From assembly GCA_013178295.1 (NCBI GenBank), contig JABLWW010000010.1, forward strand, positions 124,001 through 188,000: DNA of 64,000 nt, written 5' to 3'. This stretch comes from Anaerolineae bacterium (GTDB taxonomy: Bacteria > Chloroflexota > Anaerolineae > Anaerolineales > Anaerolineaceae). Numbering within the stretch: position 1 is the stretch's first letter; the number at the start of each line of letters is the position of its first letter. A program made the translations under genes and the position numbers. This document shows positions 8,438 to 16,527 of the stretch, in pieces. The notes under the pieces are model-generated. The model saw nothing but the letters and a program-made list of their open reading frames with translations, was not told the DNA's origin and did not search any database.

Positions 8438-10222
8438 ATGGAAAGCGGATTTTTGGGACAATCTGCAACCCGTGGGGGTAAGACTTTTCGGGCGTTTTCG
8501 TTCCTCGGGGTCGTGCTATATTTCACTGCCCTGACATTGTGGATGACTTTTCCGCTGGTGTTGCGGATGGCAGATGAAATGGTGGGGCAGGTTGGGGATA
8601 ATATCTATTTTGTCTGGATGATTGGGTGGGTCAAGAAAGCGCTTTTTGACCTGCGGGTCAATCCCTTTGATGTCTGGTTTCTCAATTATCCTGAAGGGTG
8701 GAATATGGCATATACGGAAATCACCCCTGCCCAGCTGGCTTTGGCGCTGCCTTTCAGTTTGCTGGTCAACCCGGTGTTTGCCTATAATGCTGCCATGATG
8801 TTGACCTTTATCCTTTCTGGGTTGACGATGTATTTATGGGTGCGGTATCTTACCGGCAGGTGGGACGCTGCTCTGATTGCTGGCAGCATTTATGCCTTTT
8901 TGCCCTATCGTTTTGCGCATTTTCTGATTGGACACCTTAACCTGACGGGAACGCAGTGGCTGCCGCTGTACTTCTGGGGGTTATGGGATGTGCTTCGCAT
9001 TGGACGGGAAGTCAAGGCAATCCAATGGAAGTCTGTAGTATTGGCGGGTGTTGGTCTGGGTTTGATCGCACTGACCTCGCAATACTATCTCTATATGGCA
9101 CTGATTGTCAGTGCGTTGTTGCTGGGAATTTACCTGTTATTTCTCGACCGGTTGCAACTCAGGAATCAGTGGTTCTGGCGACATCTTTTGCTTTTGGGGT
9201 TGGTTGCGTTACCGATGGTGTTGCTGGCGGTGGCGCCTTTCTTTCGCCTGATGGAACAGGGTGGTCTTCCCGACCGTAATATGGGCATCACCCGTCTGTA
9301 TTCTGCCAGCCCGACGGATTTTGTTTTGCCTTCTACCGATCATTTTCTCTGGGGAAGATGGATTGGTGAGCAGTTTAACCGCCAAATGTGGGTGGAAGGC
9401 ACACTCTATATTGGTGTGGTTTCCGCTGTGCTGGGACTGCTGGCGTTGTGGAAGCGCAGGCATATTCCCAACGGCAGGCTGGTTGTGCTCTTGTTTTGGG
9501 GCGGGTTACTGGCTGCCATTTTGGCAATGGGGATAGATTTTCACTGGAATGGCGAACCGCTGGAGGTTGCTACCCCGACATTTTTGCAAAAATATATTGA
9601 CAGGACGTCTATTCCTATTCTTTTGCCGGGATATTTTTTGTTTAAGTATTTTCCTTTCTATGCCAAACTGCGCTCGCTGATGCGTTTTGCTGTGTTTACA
9701 TTGGTGTTCAGCAGCGTTGTTGCCGGGCTGGGTTCGGCGTGGTTGGTGGAGCGGATTCAGCCGCGCCGCCGCTACCTGGCGACGCTGGTATTGTTGCTAC
9801 TGGTGTGGCTGGATTTCTACCCCGGACCCTATCAGCAGTTTGCGCGGGTGGAACCACGTCCGGTAGACCTCTGGCTGGCGCAGCAGGCGGACGATGGCGC
9901 AGTTATCCAGTTTCCGTTCTCCCAATCGGAAGATCAGGAGCAGACGTATTACACTTTGTTTCATGGTAAACCTTTTGTGGGCGGGTTTTTCAATGCTTTC
10001 CCGCCGCCGCAGTATAGCCGCGTGCGCCCGATCTTTGAACACTTTCCAGATGTGCAAAGTGCAGCATTGTTGGGCGAGTTGGGCGCTTATTATGTTCTGA
10101 TTGACCGCGATGCGTATGATGCAAGTATCCGTCAGCGCTGTGAGGCGCTGGGATTGATGTATGAGACACAACTGGGTGACCAGCTGGTTTTTACCTATCC
10201 ACCAGCAAAAAAGGCGCAGTAG
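8438..10222 (+). CDS. Large polytopic membrane protein, GT-C-like
   Basis: About 594 residues with some twelve hydrophobic helices and a C-terminal soluble domain of about 120 residues (from about 475). The first external loop has VGDNIYFVWMIGWVKKALFD followed by a YPEGWN segment. This matches a class of bacterial GT-C-like or YfhO-like proteins that carry the loop motif GDN/GDP instead of DxD. The proposed role is transfer of a lipid-linked sugar outside the cell. The ATG at 8438 is chosen because it follows AGGGA closely and is just after the previous stop; the longer frame starts inside the previous gene at 8369. No enzymatic specificity can be assigned. Confidence 0.6.
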   Translation: MESGFLGQSATRGGKTFRAFSFLGVVLYFTALTLWMTFPLVLRMADEMVGQVGDNIYFVWMIGWVKKALFDLRVNPFDVWFLNYPEGWNMAYTEITPAQLALALPFSLLVNPVFAYNAAMMLTFILSGLTMYLWVRYLTGRWDAALIAGSIYAFLPYRFAHFLIGHLNLTGTQWLPLYFWGLWDVLRIGREVKAIQWKSVVLAGVGLGLIALTSQYYLYMALIVSALLLGIYLLFLDRLQLRNQWFWRHLLLLGLVALPMVLLAVAPFFRLMEQGGLPDRNMGITRLYSASPTDFVLPSTDHFLWGRWIGEQFNRQMWVEGTLYIGVVSAVLGLLALWKRRHIPNGRLVVLLFWGGLLAAILAMGIDFHWNGEPLEVATPTFLQKYIDRTSIPILLPGYFLFKYFPFYAKLRSLMRFAVFTLVFSSVVAGLGSAWLVERIQPRRRYLATLVLLLLVWLDFYPGPYQQFARVEPRPVDLWLAQQADDGAVIQFPFSQSEDQEQTYYTLFHGKPFVGGFFNAFPPPQYSRVRPIFEHFPDVQSAALLGELGAYYVLIDRDAYDASIRQRCEALGLMYETQLGDQLVFTYPPAKKAQ

Positions 10223-10251
10223 ATTTTCTAGTAAAGCAGCGTTTTATCACT

Positions 10252-11898
10252 TTGAACCGCGAAAAATCCTCTTTTTCTTTCTGGCTTCTCTTTCTCCCGG
10301 CGTTGCTGGGATTTGCACTTTTGCGCCTGGCAACGCGCTGGGGCCCTGGTATTGGTGGTGATGCTACGATTTACATTGAGTCGGCGCGCAACTTTTTGGC
10401 GGGGCATGGTCTAGGTTTGTTGGGTCCGCGCGGAGAGTTTCGCCTGTTGCCCTATTTTCCGCCTTTCTATTCTTTGGTGATAGCTGCTCTGGGTTGGATG
10501 GGGGTTGATCTGGTGGCGGCAGCCCACTGGGTGAATATGCTTTCCTTTGCGGGGTTAATTTTTCTGACTGGTGCGGTTACCCTGCGTATTTCTCGTTCGT
10601 GGTTGTTAGCTCTGGCAATTGAATTGTTGCTGGCAATGTCCCCTGTGTTGATTCCCACGTATTCCTGGGCAATGTCGGAGCCGCTATCGTTTCTGTTGGG
10701 GTTTGCCGCGCTGGTATCTATGCTTTCTTATCTTGGTGTGGGAGTAAGCGCAAATGGTAGTTCGGTACCCCGCAGAGGTAAGGTCTTGCTGTTGCTTTCA
10801 GCGTTGCTGGCTGGCTGTTCTTTTCTCACCCGCTATAGCTCGGTTGCCTTTGTAGCGGTGGGCGTTTTGGGTGTGTTGCTTTTAGATGTGGGGCGGGTGG
10901 GAATCAGACTTTTGAAAGTGCTGCGTTATGCGCTGGTTGCATTGTTCCCCATGACGGTTTGGGTCGTGTATGACCTTACCCACACTGCTGCGCTGGCGTC
11001 GCGCAGTCTGGAAAGCAGCACTGGAATGGCTTCTCGATTTGTCAATTTTTGGCAGCTGTTGCAGGAAGTTATTCTCTTCTGGTTGATACCCGATTCATGG
11101 ATTTATGCGCCGCGTTATCCTTCTTCCCTCAATACTTTTTTGGTGCCTCTGTTTGTGCTGGCATTGCTTGGGGGAGTGCTTCTGGTTGCGTGGAAATTGC
11201 GGCGTGCTGGCAGTTTGCGTTTTCAGGATCAGTCCCAACAGTTTGGACTGCTCTTGCTCCTATTCATTCTGCTGTATCTGCTTGTTCTTCTCGTTGTATA
11301 TGTGATGACGTATCCGCCGATTACGATTGGCAGCCGTATGCTCTCGCCAGCGCATATTGCTGTTTTGTGGCTGGTGGTGGTGTTGATGAGCCTTAGCCTG
11401 CACGTGTGGCGGGCGCGCGGGGTGCGGGTTGTTCTTTTGGCGGGTTTGGCACTTGCCATTGTGTGGTATGGATGGCGCTCGGCACGCATTGTGGCGCAAT
11501 ATTATCAGACCGGGTTGGGGTACACCTCGACTGCCTGGCGTGCTTCGGGAACGATAGAGGCGGTCAAGGACTTACCGCAGGATATTTTGCTGGTGTCGAA
11601 TGAGACCAATGCGATATTGTTTTTAACCGGGCGCCCTGCCTACCCGCTGATGGAAATTTACCGCGATCATCCGCTGGAGGTTTTTAGCGCTTATGGCAGC
11701 GGCGACCTGACGGCGGATGAACCCCAGAGGCTTTTCCGCGAAGGTAAAGCCGTTCTGGTTTTATTTGATACAATAGACGATCAGCTGGTTGGATTGTACG
11801 GCGACCGCACCGCAGAGCGCATTGCCGCTTTGGTGAAGGGGCTGTACCGCGCCACCCGCGCTGAAGATGGTGGTATTTTCTATTACCATAAGCCTTGA
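10252..11898 (+). CDS. GT39-like membrane glycosyltransferase (paralogue of next gene)
   Basis: 548 residues starting from TTG, with about eleven hydrophobic helices. The first extracytoplasmic loop contains GGDATIYIESARNFLAGHG (residues about 33-51), the acidic-motif loop of GT39/PMT_2-type proteins, followed by YFPPFYSL, equivalent to the PPxx motif. After the membrane part there is a small soluble domain from about residue 430, with LLVSNETNAILFLTGRPAYPL. The following gene has the same order of motifs, so the two are tandem paralogues. The probable role is transfer of a polyprenyl-phosphate sugar to a surface glycan or protein. The start is uncertain since no strong Shine-Dalgarno is visible before the TTG. 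Confidence 0.65.
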   Translation: MNREKSSFSFWLLFLPALLGFALLRLATRWGPGIGGDATIYIESARNFLAGHGLGLLGPRGEFRLLPYFPPFYSLVIAALGWMGVDLVAAAHWVNMLSFAGLIFLTGAVTLRISRSWLLALAIELLLAMSPVLIPTYSWAMSEPLSFLLGFAALVSMLSYLGVGVSANGSSVPRRGKVLLLLSALLAGCSFLTRYSSVAFVAVGVLGVLLLDVGRVGIRLLKVLRYALVALFPMTVWVVYDLTHTAALASRSLESSTGMASRFVNFWQLLQEVILFWLIPDSWIYAPRYPSSLNTFLVPLFVLALLGGVLLVAWKLRRAGSLRFQDQSQQFGLLLLLFILLYLLVLLVVYVMTYPPITIGSRMLSPAHIAVLWLVVVLMSLSLHVWRARGVRVVLLAGLALAIVWYGWRSARIVAQYYQTGLGYTSTAWRASGTIEAVKDLPQDILLVSNETNAILFLTGRPAYPLMEIYRDHPLEVFSAYGSGDLTADEPQRLFREGKAVLVLFDTIDDQLVGLYGDRTAERIAALVKGLYRATRAEDGGIFYYHKP

Positions 11899-11917
11899 AA
11901 GGGAGAGGAGTGTCCTG

Positions 11918-13495
11918 GTGCGTATTGTGGAACGTTTGCTGGCTGACAAAAGGATCGTCTGGCTTGGGCTGTTTCTCCTTGCTGTGGCGGGAGTTGTTCT
12001 GATGATCTATATCACTCCCAACGGGATGGGGCTGGTCAATGACTCGGTGGGGTATATTGGCGGGGCGCGTAATATTCTGGCGGGCAATGGCTACAGTCGC
12101 CTGACTGGCGATCACAGCGTTGTCCCGGTAACCAATTATCCCCCTATGTTTTCAATCGTCCTGGCGGCTTTGGGCGTTTTTGGGCTGGATGCCATTCCCG
12201 CGTCGTGGTGGCTGAATATACTTCTTTTTGGTGTCAATGTTCTTCTTACCGGTTGGGTGGTATATCGTATGACCTCGGCGGCGCTTTTTGGCTGGCTGGC
12301 GGCGCTGATTTTTGGAGTCTCGGCGCCCATTTTTCAGACCCATTCATTTGCCATGACGGAGCCGTTGTATCTTTTCTTGAGTTATGTGCTGTTGCTTTTG
12401 CTGATTGCATATCTGCACAAGCCTATTTGGATATGGCTTGTGCTGGCAGGGGTTGTGGCGGGGATGGCGTTCCTGACCCGCTATGTGGCGGTATCGCTGT
12501 ATGTGCTGGTTGGTGTGGCTTTGCTGGCTGGTCGGTCGGGTTGGAGAGAGCGCCTCTTTTCCATTCTCATTTTTCTGGTTGGTGCTCTGCCGCTACCAAT
12601 TGCCTGGCTGATGCGCAATATGGCGGTTTCGGAAAATGTAGCCAATCGTCAATTTGGTTTTCACCCCATCCCCACAGATAAGCTGACGGAGGGGCTGCTA
12701 AATTTCTGGGGATGGTTATTGCCTGAGCGTGCCGGTTTGGTTGAACGCCTGTTGCCGTTGTGGTCTGTGGTGCTTGCGCTCGTGCTGCTGGCTTTTCTGG
12801 GCTTTGTGGTGTGGGGCGCAATGCGGGGATGGCGGGGAGCGCTCCTATCTGACAGGCGGTTTTTCTTTGTCTGGATTTTTGCGCTGCTGGCGGCCAGCTA
12901 CACTGCGGTGCTGTGGCTCTCGCTAACTTTTGTGGATGCCAGCCCCATTTTGGAGCACCGCATTTTGTCCCCTTTGTACGTTGCGGCGATTGTGTTGATG
13001 CTGGCAGGTTTTGACTGGTTGTGGAGGCGCAAGGCAGTGGCGGCTAGGGTGGTTGTGGTTGTGCTGGCTGTGTTTCTTTTGCTTTCGTTGTCGGAGGATA
13101 GTTTGGATGTGGCGCGCGATCTGCATCAGGACGGGCAAGGATTTGCCAGCCGTGTGTGGCGCGAATCGGAGGTGATTCGGGCAGTACGCAGTCTCCCTGA
13201 ACAGGGCTTGCTCGTCAGCAACAAAGCCACAGCCATTTATATCCTCACTGGCATCCCGTCTTTTATTCTACCTTCCCCTCTTAACCCTGCCACAGGACAG
13301 CCGCGGCAGGGATATCGTGAGGACGTTGCGCGAATCCGTCAGCTGGTGCGCGAGGGAAAGGGTTTTTTGGTCGTTTTTGATTATGAGCAGCTGAAGGAAG
13401 AAGAGGAGGGCAAGTCCTGGATGGCAGATGTCGCTTCCGACTTGCCCGTATATGGCAGATATGCGGACGGTGTCATTTTTGGTTTATCGCGTTAA
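11918..13495 (+). CDS. GT39-like membrane glycosyltransferase (tandem paralogue)
   Basis: About 525 residues with around eleven hydrophobic helices. The loop NDSVGYIGGARNILAGNGY followed by NYPPMFSIVLAALG matches, position for position, the GGDATIYIESARNFLAGHG and YFPPFYSL blocks of the preceding gene. The C-terminal LLVSNKATAIYILTGIPSF likewise matches LLVSNETNAILFLTGRPAY. The copies have diverged enough that they probably use different acceptors or donors. I choose GTG at 11918, seven bases after GGGAGAGGAG; the frame stays open into the end of the previous gene but that part is not family-like. The gene is co-directional with 19 bases between the previous stop and this start. Confidence 0.65.
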   Translation: MRIVERLLADKRIVWLGLFLLAVAGVVLMIYITPNGMGLVNDSVGYIGGARNILAGNGYSRLTGDHSVVPVTNYPPMFSIVLAALGVFGLDAIPASWWLNILLFGVNVLLTGWVVYRMTSAALFGWLAALIFGVSAPIFQTHSFAMTEPLYLFLSYVLLLLLIAYLHKPIWIWLVLAGVVAGMAFLTRYVAVSLYVLVGVALLAGRSGWRERLFSILIFLVGALPLPIAWLMRNMAVSENVANRQFGFHPIPTDKLTEGLLNFWGWLLPERAGLVERLLPLWSVVLALVLLAFLGFVVWGAMRGWRGALLSDRRFFFVWIFALLAASYTAVLWLSLTFVDASPILEHRILSPLYVAAIVLMLAGFDWLWRRKAVAARVVVVVLAVFLLLSLSEDSLDVARDLHQDGQGFASRVWRESEVIRAVRSLPEQGLLVSNKATAIYILTGIPSFILPSPLNPATGQPRQGYREDVARIRQLVREGKGFLVVFDYEQLKEEEEGKSWMADVASDLPVYGRYADGVIFGLSR

Positions 13496-13518
13496 ACTTT
13501 TGTAGTAGTGGAGAGATA

Positions 13519-14343
13519 ATGACTTCTATTTTGGATAAATTTCGACTGGATGGTCAGGTGGCTCTTGTCACCGGAGGGGCAGGGCTGCTGGGGCGAGAGT
13601 TCTGCCGCGCGCTGGCGCAGGCTGGCGCGAGCGTGGTTGTGGCAGACCTTGACGAACAGGCGGCAAGCGCTGTGGCGGCGGAGATCAAAGCTGAGCGGTT
13701 ACAGGCAATTGCTGTGGCGGTGGATGTTACCAATCCCTTATCTGTAAGGCAAATGGTAGACGCGGCTTTGCAGTCTTTTGGTCGTTTGGATGTTCTGGTA
13801 TGCAGCGCCGCCATGGATCCAAAGTTTGATGCTGCCAACCAGGAAAAACAACAGGGCAATGCCTTTGAGAGCTATCCATTGGATGCATGGCAGGCGGCGT
13901 TGAATGTGAATCTGACAGGGCTTTTTCTCTGTGCTCAGGCTGCGGTGCAGCCGATGTTGGCACAGAACCATGGGGTTATCATTAACATCTGTTCGACGTA
14001 TGGTCTGGTGGGGCCCGACCAGCGCATTTATCAGCGCGCAGGGCGTCCTCCGCAATATAAGCCGGTTTTCTACTCGGTGACCAAAGCGGGTGTGCTGGGA
14101 TTGACCCGTTATTTGGCGACGTATTATGCAGGCAAGAATATTCGCGTCAATGCGCTCACCCCTGGCGGGGTGTATAACAATCACGATGAGACCTTTGTGC
14201 AGAATTACTCGGCGCGTACGGTGCTGGGGCGCATGGCGCGCCGCGATGAGATGAGCGGCGCAATTCTTTTTTTGGCATCTGAAGCCTCTGCCTATATGAC
14301 TGGTGCCAATTTGGTAGTAGATGGAGGATGGACCGCATGGTAA
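13519..14343 (+). CDS. Short-chain dehydrogenase/reductase, PtmA-like
   Basis: 274 residues, the usual length of a classical SDR. The NAD(P)-binding motif TGGAGLLG is at about residues 18-25, the VDVTN acidic position at about 71, the catalytic Ser in NICSTYG at about 157, and the YSVTK (YxxxK) catalytic pair at about 185-189. The C-terminal LVVDGGW is typical. It is followed immediately by a cytidylyltransferase and a NeuB-type synthase. That arrangement recalls the ptmA-ptmB-neuB type of loci for legionaminic acid-like sugars, so it probably acts on the nonulosonate or on a precursor. GTGGAGAGATA precedes the ATG. The SDR call is firm; the substrate is inferred from context. Confidence 0.85.
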   Translation: MTSILDKFRLDGQVALVTGGAGLLGREFCRALAQAGASVVVADLDEQAASAVAAEIKAERLQAIAVAVDVTNPLSVRQMVDAALQSFGRLDVLVCSAAMDPKFDAANQEKQQGNAFESYPLDAWQAALNVNLTGLFLCAQAAVQPMLAQNHGVIINICSTYGLVGPDQRIYQRAGRPPQYKPVFYSVTKAGVLGLTRYLATYYAGKNIRVNALTPGGVYNNHDETFVQNYSARTVLGRMARRDEMSGAILFLASEASAYMTGANLVVDGGWTAW

Positions 14344-15599
14344 GAGGGGATCCCAGCTTTAATCGCGCAAAAGAGGTGCTTGCTGTCATCCCAGCGCGCG
14401 GGGGTTCAAAGGGCATCCCGCGCAAGAATATCCGTTCTTTTGCTGGATATCCTTTGATTGCTTATAGCATTGCCGCGGGGCTTAAGTCCTCGTTGGTCAC
14501 ACGCACCATTGTTTCCACAGACGATGAGGAGATCGCAGCGGTGGCGCGCCAGTACGGCGCTGAGGTGCCCTTTTTGCGCCCGCTGGAGCTTGCCCAGGAT
14601 CACACGCTGGATTTGCCTGTTTTCCGGCATGCGCTTTCCTGGCTGGAGCAAAACGAGGGCTATTGCCCAGATGTGGTCGTGCAGCTGCGCCCTACATCAC
14701 CCCTCAGACCGCCCACCTGTGTGGATGACGCTGTCCGCCTGTTGCTGGACAACCCGCAGGCGGACTCGGTGCGCGGTGTGGTGCCAGCAGGGCAGAACCC
14801 GCATAAGATGTGGCGTGTGGATGCGGTTACCGGGCGCATGACCCCCCTGTTATCGGTGGAGGGGGTTGCTGAACCTTATAATGCGCCGCGCCAGACGTTG
14901 CCGCCAGTGTATTGGCAAACGGGGCATATTGATGCTATTCGCCCCTCGGTGATCCTGGAACAGAATTCAATGAGCGGAACGCATATTTTGGCGTTGATGA
15001 TTGACCCGCGCTATACGGTGGATATTGATACGCTGTTTGACTGGCAGCGGTATGAGTATCTGGTATATCATGCCGGGTTGGAGATTGTTTCTCCGGGCAG
15101 ACAGCGCCGCCCATTGCCGCAGACCATCTCTTTGCTGGTGTTGGATTTTGATGGCGTTCTTACCGATAACCGCGTTTGGGTGGATGAGAACGGACATGAA
15201 CAGGTGGCGGCTTATCGCAGCGACAGCATGGGATTAAAATATCTGCGTGATATTGGCATACAGGAGCTTGTTCTTTCAACAGAGGTGAACCCGGTAGTGG
15301 CTGCACGCTGTAAGAAGATGCAGGTGCCCGTGATTCAGGGTGTGTGGGATAAAGCCCCTGCTCTCCAAGCATATCTGACCGAAAAGGGGTTTGACCCGGC
15401 AAGTGTCGTGTATATGGGCAACGATCTTAACGATGTCCCATGTTTCCCGTTGGTGGGATGTGCGGTGGTTGTGGCGGATGCGCAGCCAGAGGCTTTGCGC
15501 CAGGCGGATCTGGTGATGACGCGCAAAGGGGGGCATGGCGCGGTGCGCGAACTGTGCGATCTGATTTTGCAACGGGCAGGAATGTTGAAACATACATAA
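14337..15599 (+). CDS. neuA: Bifunctional acylneuraminate cytidylyltransferase / KdsC-like HAD phosphatase
   Basis: About 420 residues in two domains. Residues about 10-235 form a CMP-nonulosonate synthetase: IPARGGSKGIPRKN binds CTP, with STDDEEI and QLRPTSPLR as further family motifs. From about residue 264 an HAD domain of the KdsC type follows, with the intact catalytic motif LDFDGVLTDN, a central LSTE (motif II region), a lysine in GVWDKAPAL and the motif III aspartates in MGNDLNDVPC. The protein could therefore remove the phosphate of a nonulosonate-9-phosphate and then activate the sugar with CTP. The ATG at 14337 lies nine bases after GGAGG and overlaps the SDR stop; an ATG at 14328 is less well spaced. 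The domain order matches animal CMAS and some bacterial fusions. Confidence 0.88.
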   Translation: MVRGDPSFNRAKEVLAVIPARGGSKGIPRKNIRSFAGYPLIAYSIAAGLKSSLVTRTIVSTDDEEIAAVARQYGAEVPFLRPLELAQDHTLDLPVFRHALSWLEQNEGYCPDVVVQLRPTSPLRPPTCVDDAVRLLLDNPQADSVRGVVPAGQNPHKMWRVDAVTGRMTPLLSVEGVAEPYNAPRQTLPPVYWQTGHIDAIRPSVILEQNSMSGTHILALMIDPRYTVDIDTLFDWQRYEYLVYHAGLEIVSPGRQRRPLPQTISLLVLDFDGVLTDNRVWVDENGHEQVAAYRSDSMGLKYLRDIGIQELVLSTEVNPVVAARCKKMQVPVIQGVWDKAPALQAYLTEKGFDPASVVYMGNDLNDVPCFPLVGCAVVVADAQPEALRQADLVMTRKGGHGAVRELCDLILQRAGMLKHT

Positions 15600-15636
15600 G
15601 GCAGGTGAGAATCTGCTATTTTTGAAGGAGAAAAAT

Positions 15637-16527
15637 ATGGCAAGAGAGATACAACTTGGTCAGCGTATGATTGGGGATGGACATCCGACGTATGTCGTTG
15701 CGGAGATTGGTATCAATCATAATGGGGACATTGAGATTGCCAGAGAAATGATTAAAGCCGCCAAGGATGCCGGGGTGGATGCGGTCAAGTTTCAGAAGCG
15801 CACACCGGAATTGTGTGTGCCCCCTGAACAGCGTGACCAGATGCGCGAGACTCCCTGGGGGTATATCACCTATCTTGAATATCGTTACAAAGTGGAGTTT
15901 GGGGAAAAGGAGTATGATGAAATTGACCGATATTGCAAGCAGATAGGCATTGACTGGTTTGCTTCTCCCTGGGATGAGCCTTCGGTGGATTTTTTGGAGC
16001 GCTATCATCCGATCTGCCATAAGATACCTTCTGCGGCGCTGACTGACCATGCGCTATTGCGCAAACTGCGGGCGACCGGGCGCCCGTTGATTCTTTCTAC
16101 GGGTATGTCCACCATTGAACAGATTCGCGAATCTGTCAATCTGGTTGGCACAGACAATCTTATTCTGATGCATACCACCAGTGCCTATCCCTGTGATCCC
16201 TGGGAGGTTAATCTGCGCATGTTGGAGACGTTGCGCCGCGAGTTTCCATGCCCTGTTGGGTATTCAGGACATGAGGTTGGTTTGGTGCCGTCGGTGGTGG
16301 CGGTGGCGCTGGGCGCCTGTATGGTGGAGCGACATATCACCCTTGACCGTGCTATGTGGGGCAGTGACCAGGCGGCTTCGGTGGAACCGGGCGGCTTTAT
16401 GCGGCTGGTCAAGTATATACGCGTTACCGAACAGGCGCTGGGTGATGGGGTAAAAAAGGTGTATGACAGCGAAATCCCCATGATGCGCAAGCTGCGGCGG
16501 GTGCATGGCAGTCAAAACGGGCGTTAA
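15637..16527 (+). CDS. neuB: NeuB-family nonulosonic acid synthase lacking the SAF domain
   Basis: 296 residues covering only the TIM-barrel catalytic domain. Family signatures are VAEIGINHNGD near the N-terminus, AVKFQKR (the PEP/metal region), FASPWDEPSVDFL, LILSTGMST and YSGHEVG, plus ERHITLDRAMWGSDQ at about residue 230. The enzyme condenses PEP with a hexosamine or hexose (or its 6-phosphate) to a nine-carbon 2-keto acid. Typical NeuB proteins are about 345 residues with a C-terminal antifreeze-like SAF domain; this one stops at KKVYDSEIPMMRKLRRV plus a few residues. The ATG at 15637 has GAAGGAG upstream; a TTG at 15622 is less likely. The next gene starts inside its 3' end. Confidence 0.88.
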   Translation: MAREIQLGQRMIGDGHPTYVVAEIGINHNGDIEIAREMIKAAKDAGVDAVKFQKRTPELCVPPEQRDQMRETPWGYITYLEYRYKVEFGEKEYDEIDRYCKQIGIDWFASPWDEPSVDFLERYHPICHKIPSAALTDHALLRKLRATGRPLILSTGMSTIEQIRESVNLVGTDNLILMHTTSAYPCDPWEVNLRMLETLRREFPCPVGYSGHEVGLVPSVVAVALGACMVERHITLDRAMWGSDQAASVEPGGFMRLVKYIRVTEQALGDGVKKVYDSEIPMMRKLRRVHGSQNGR

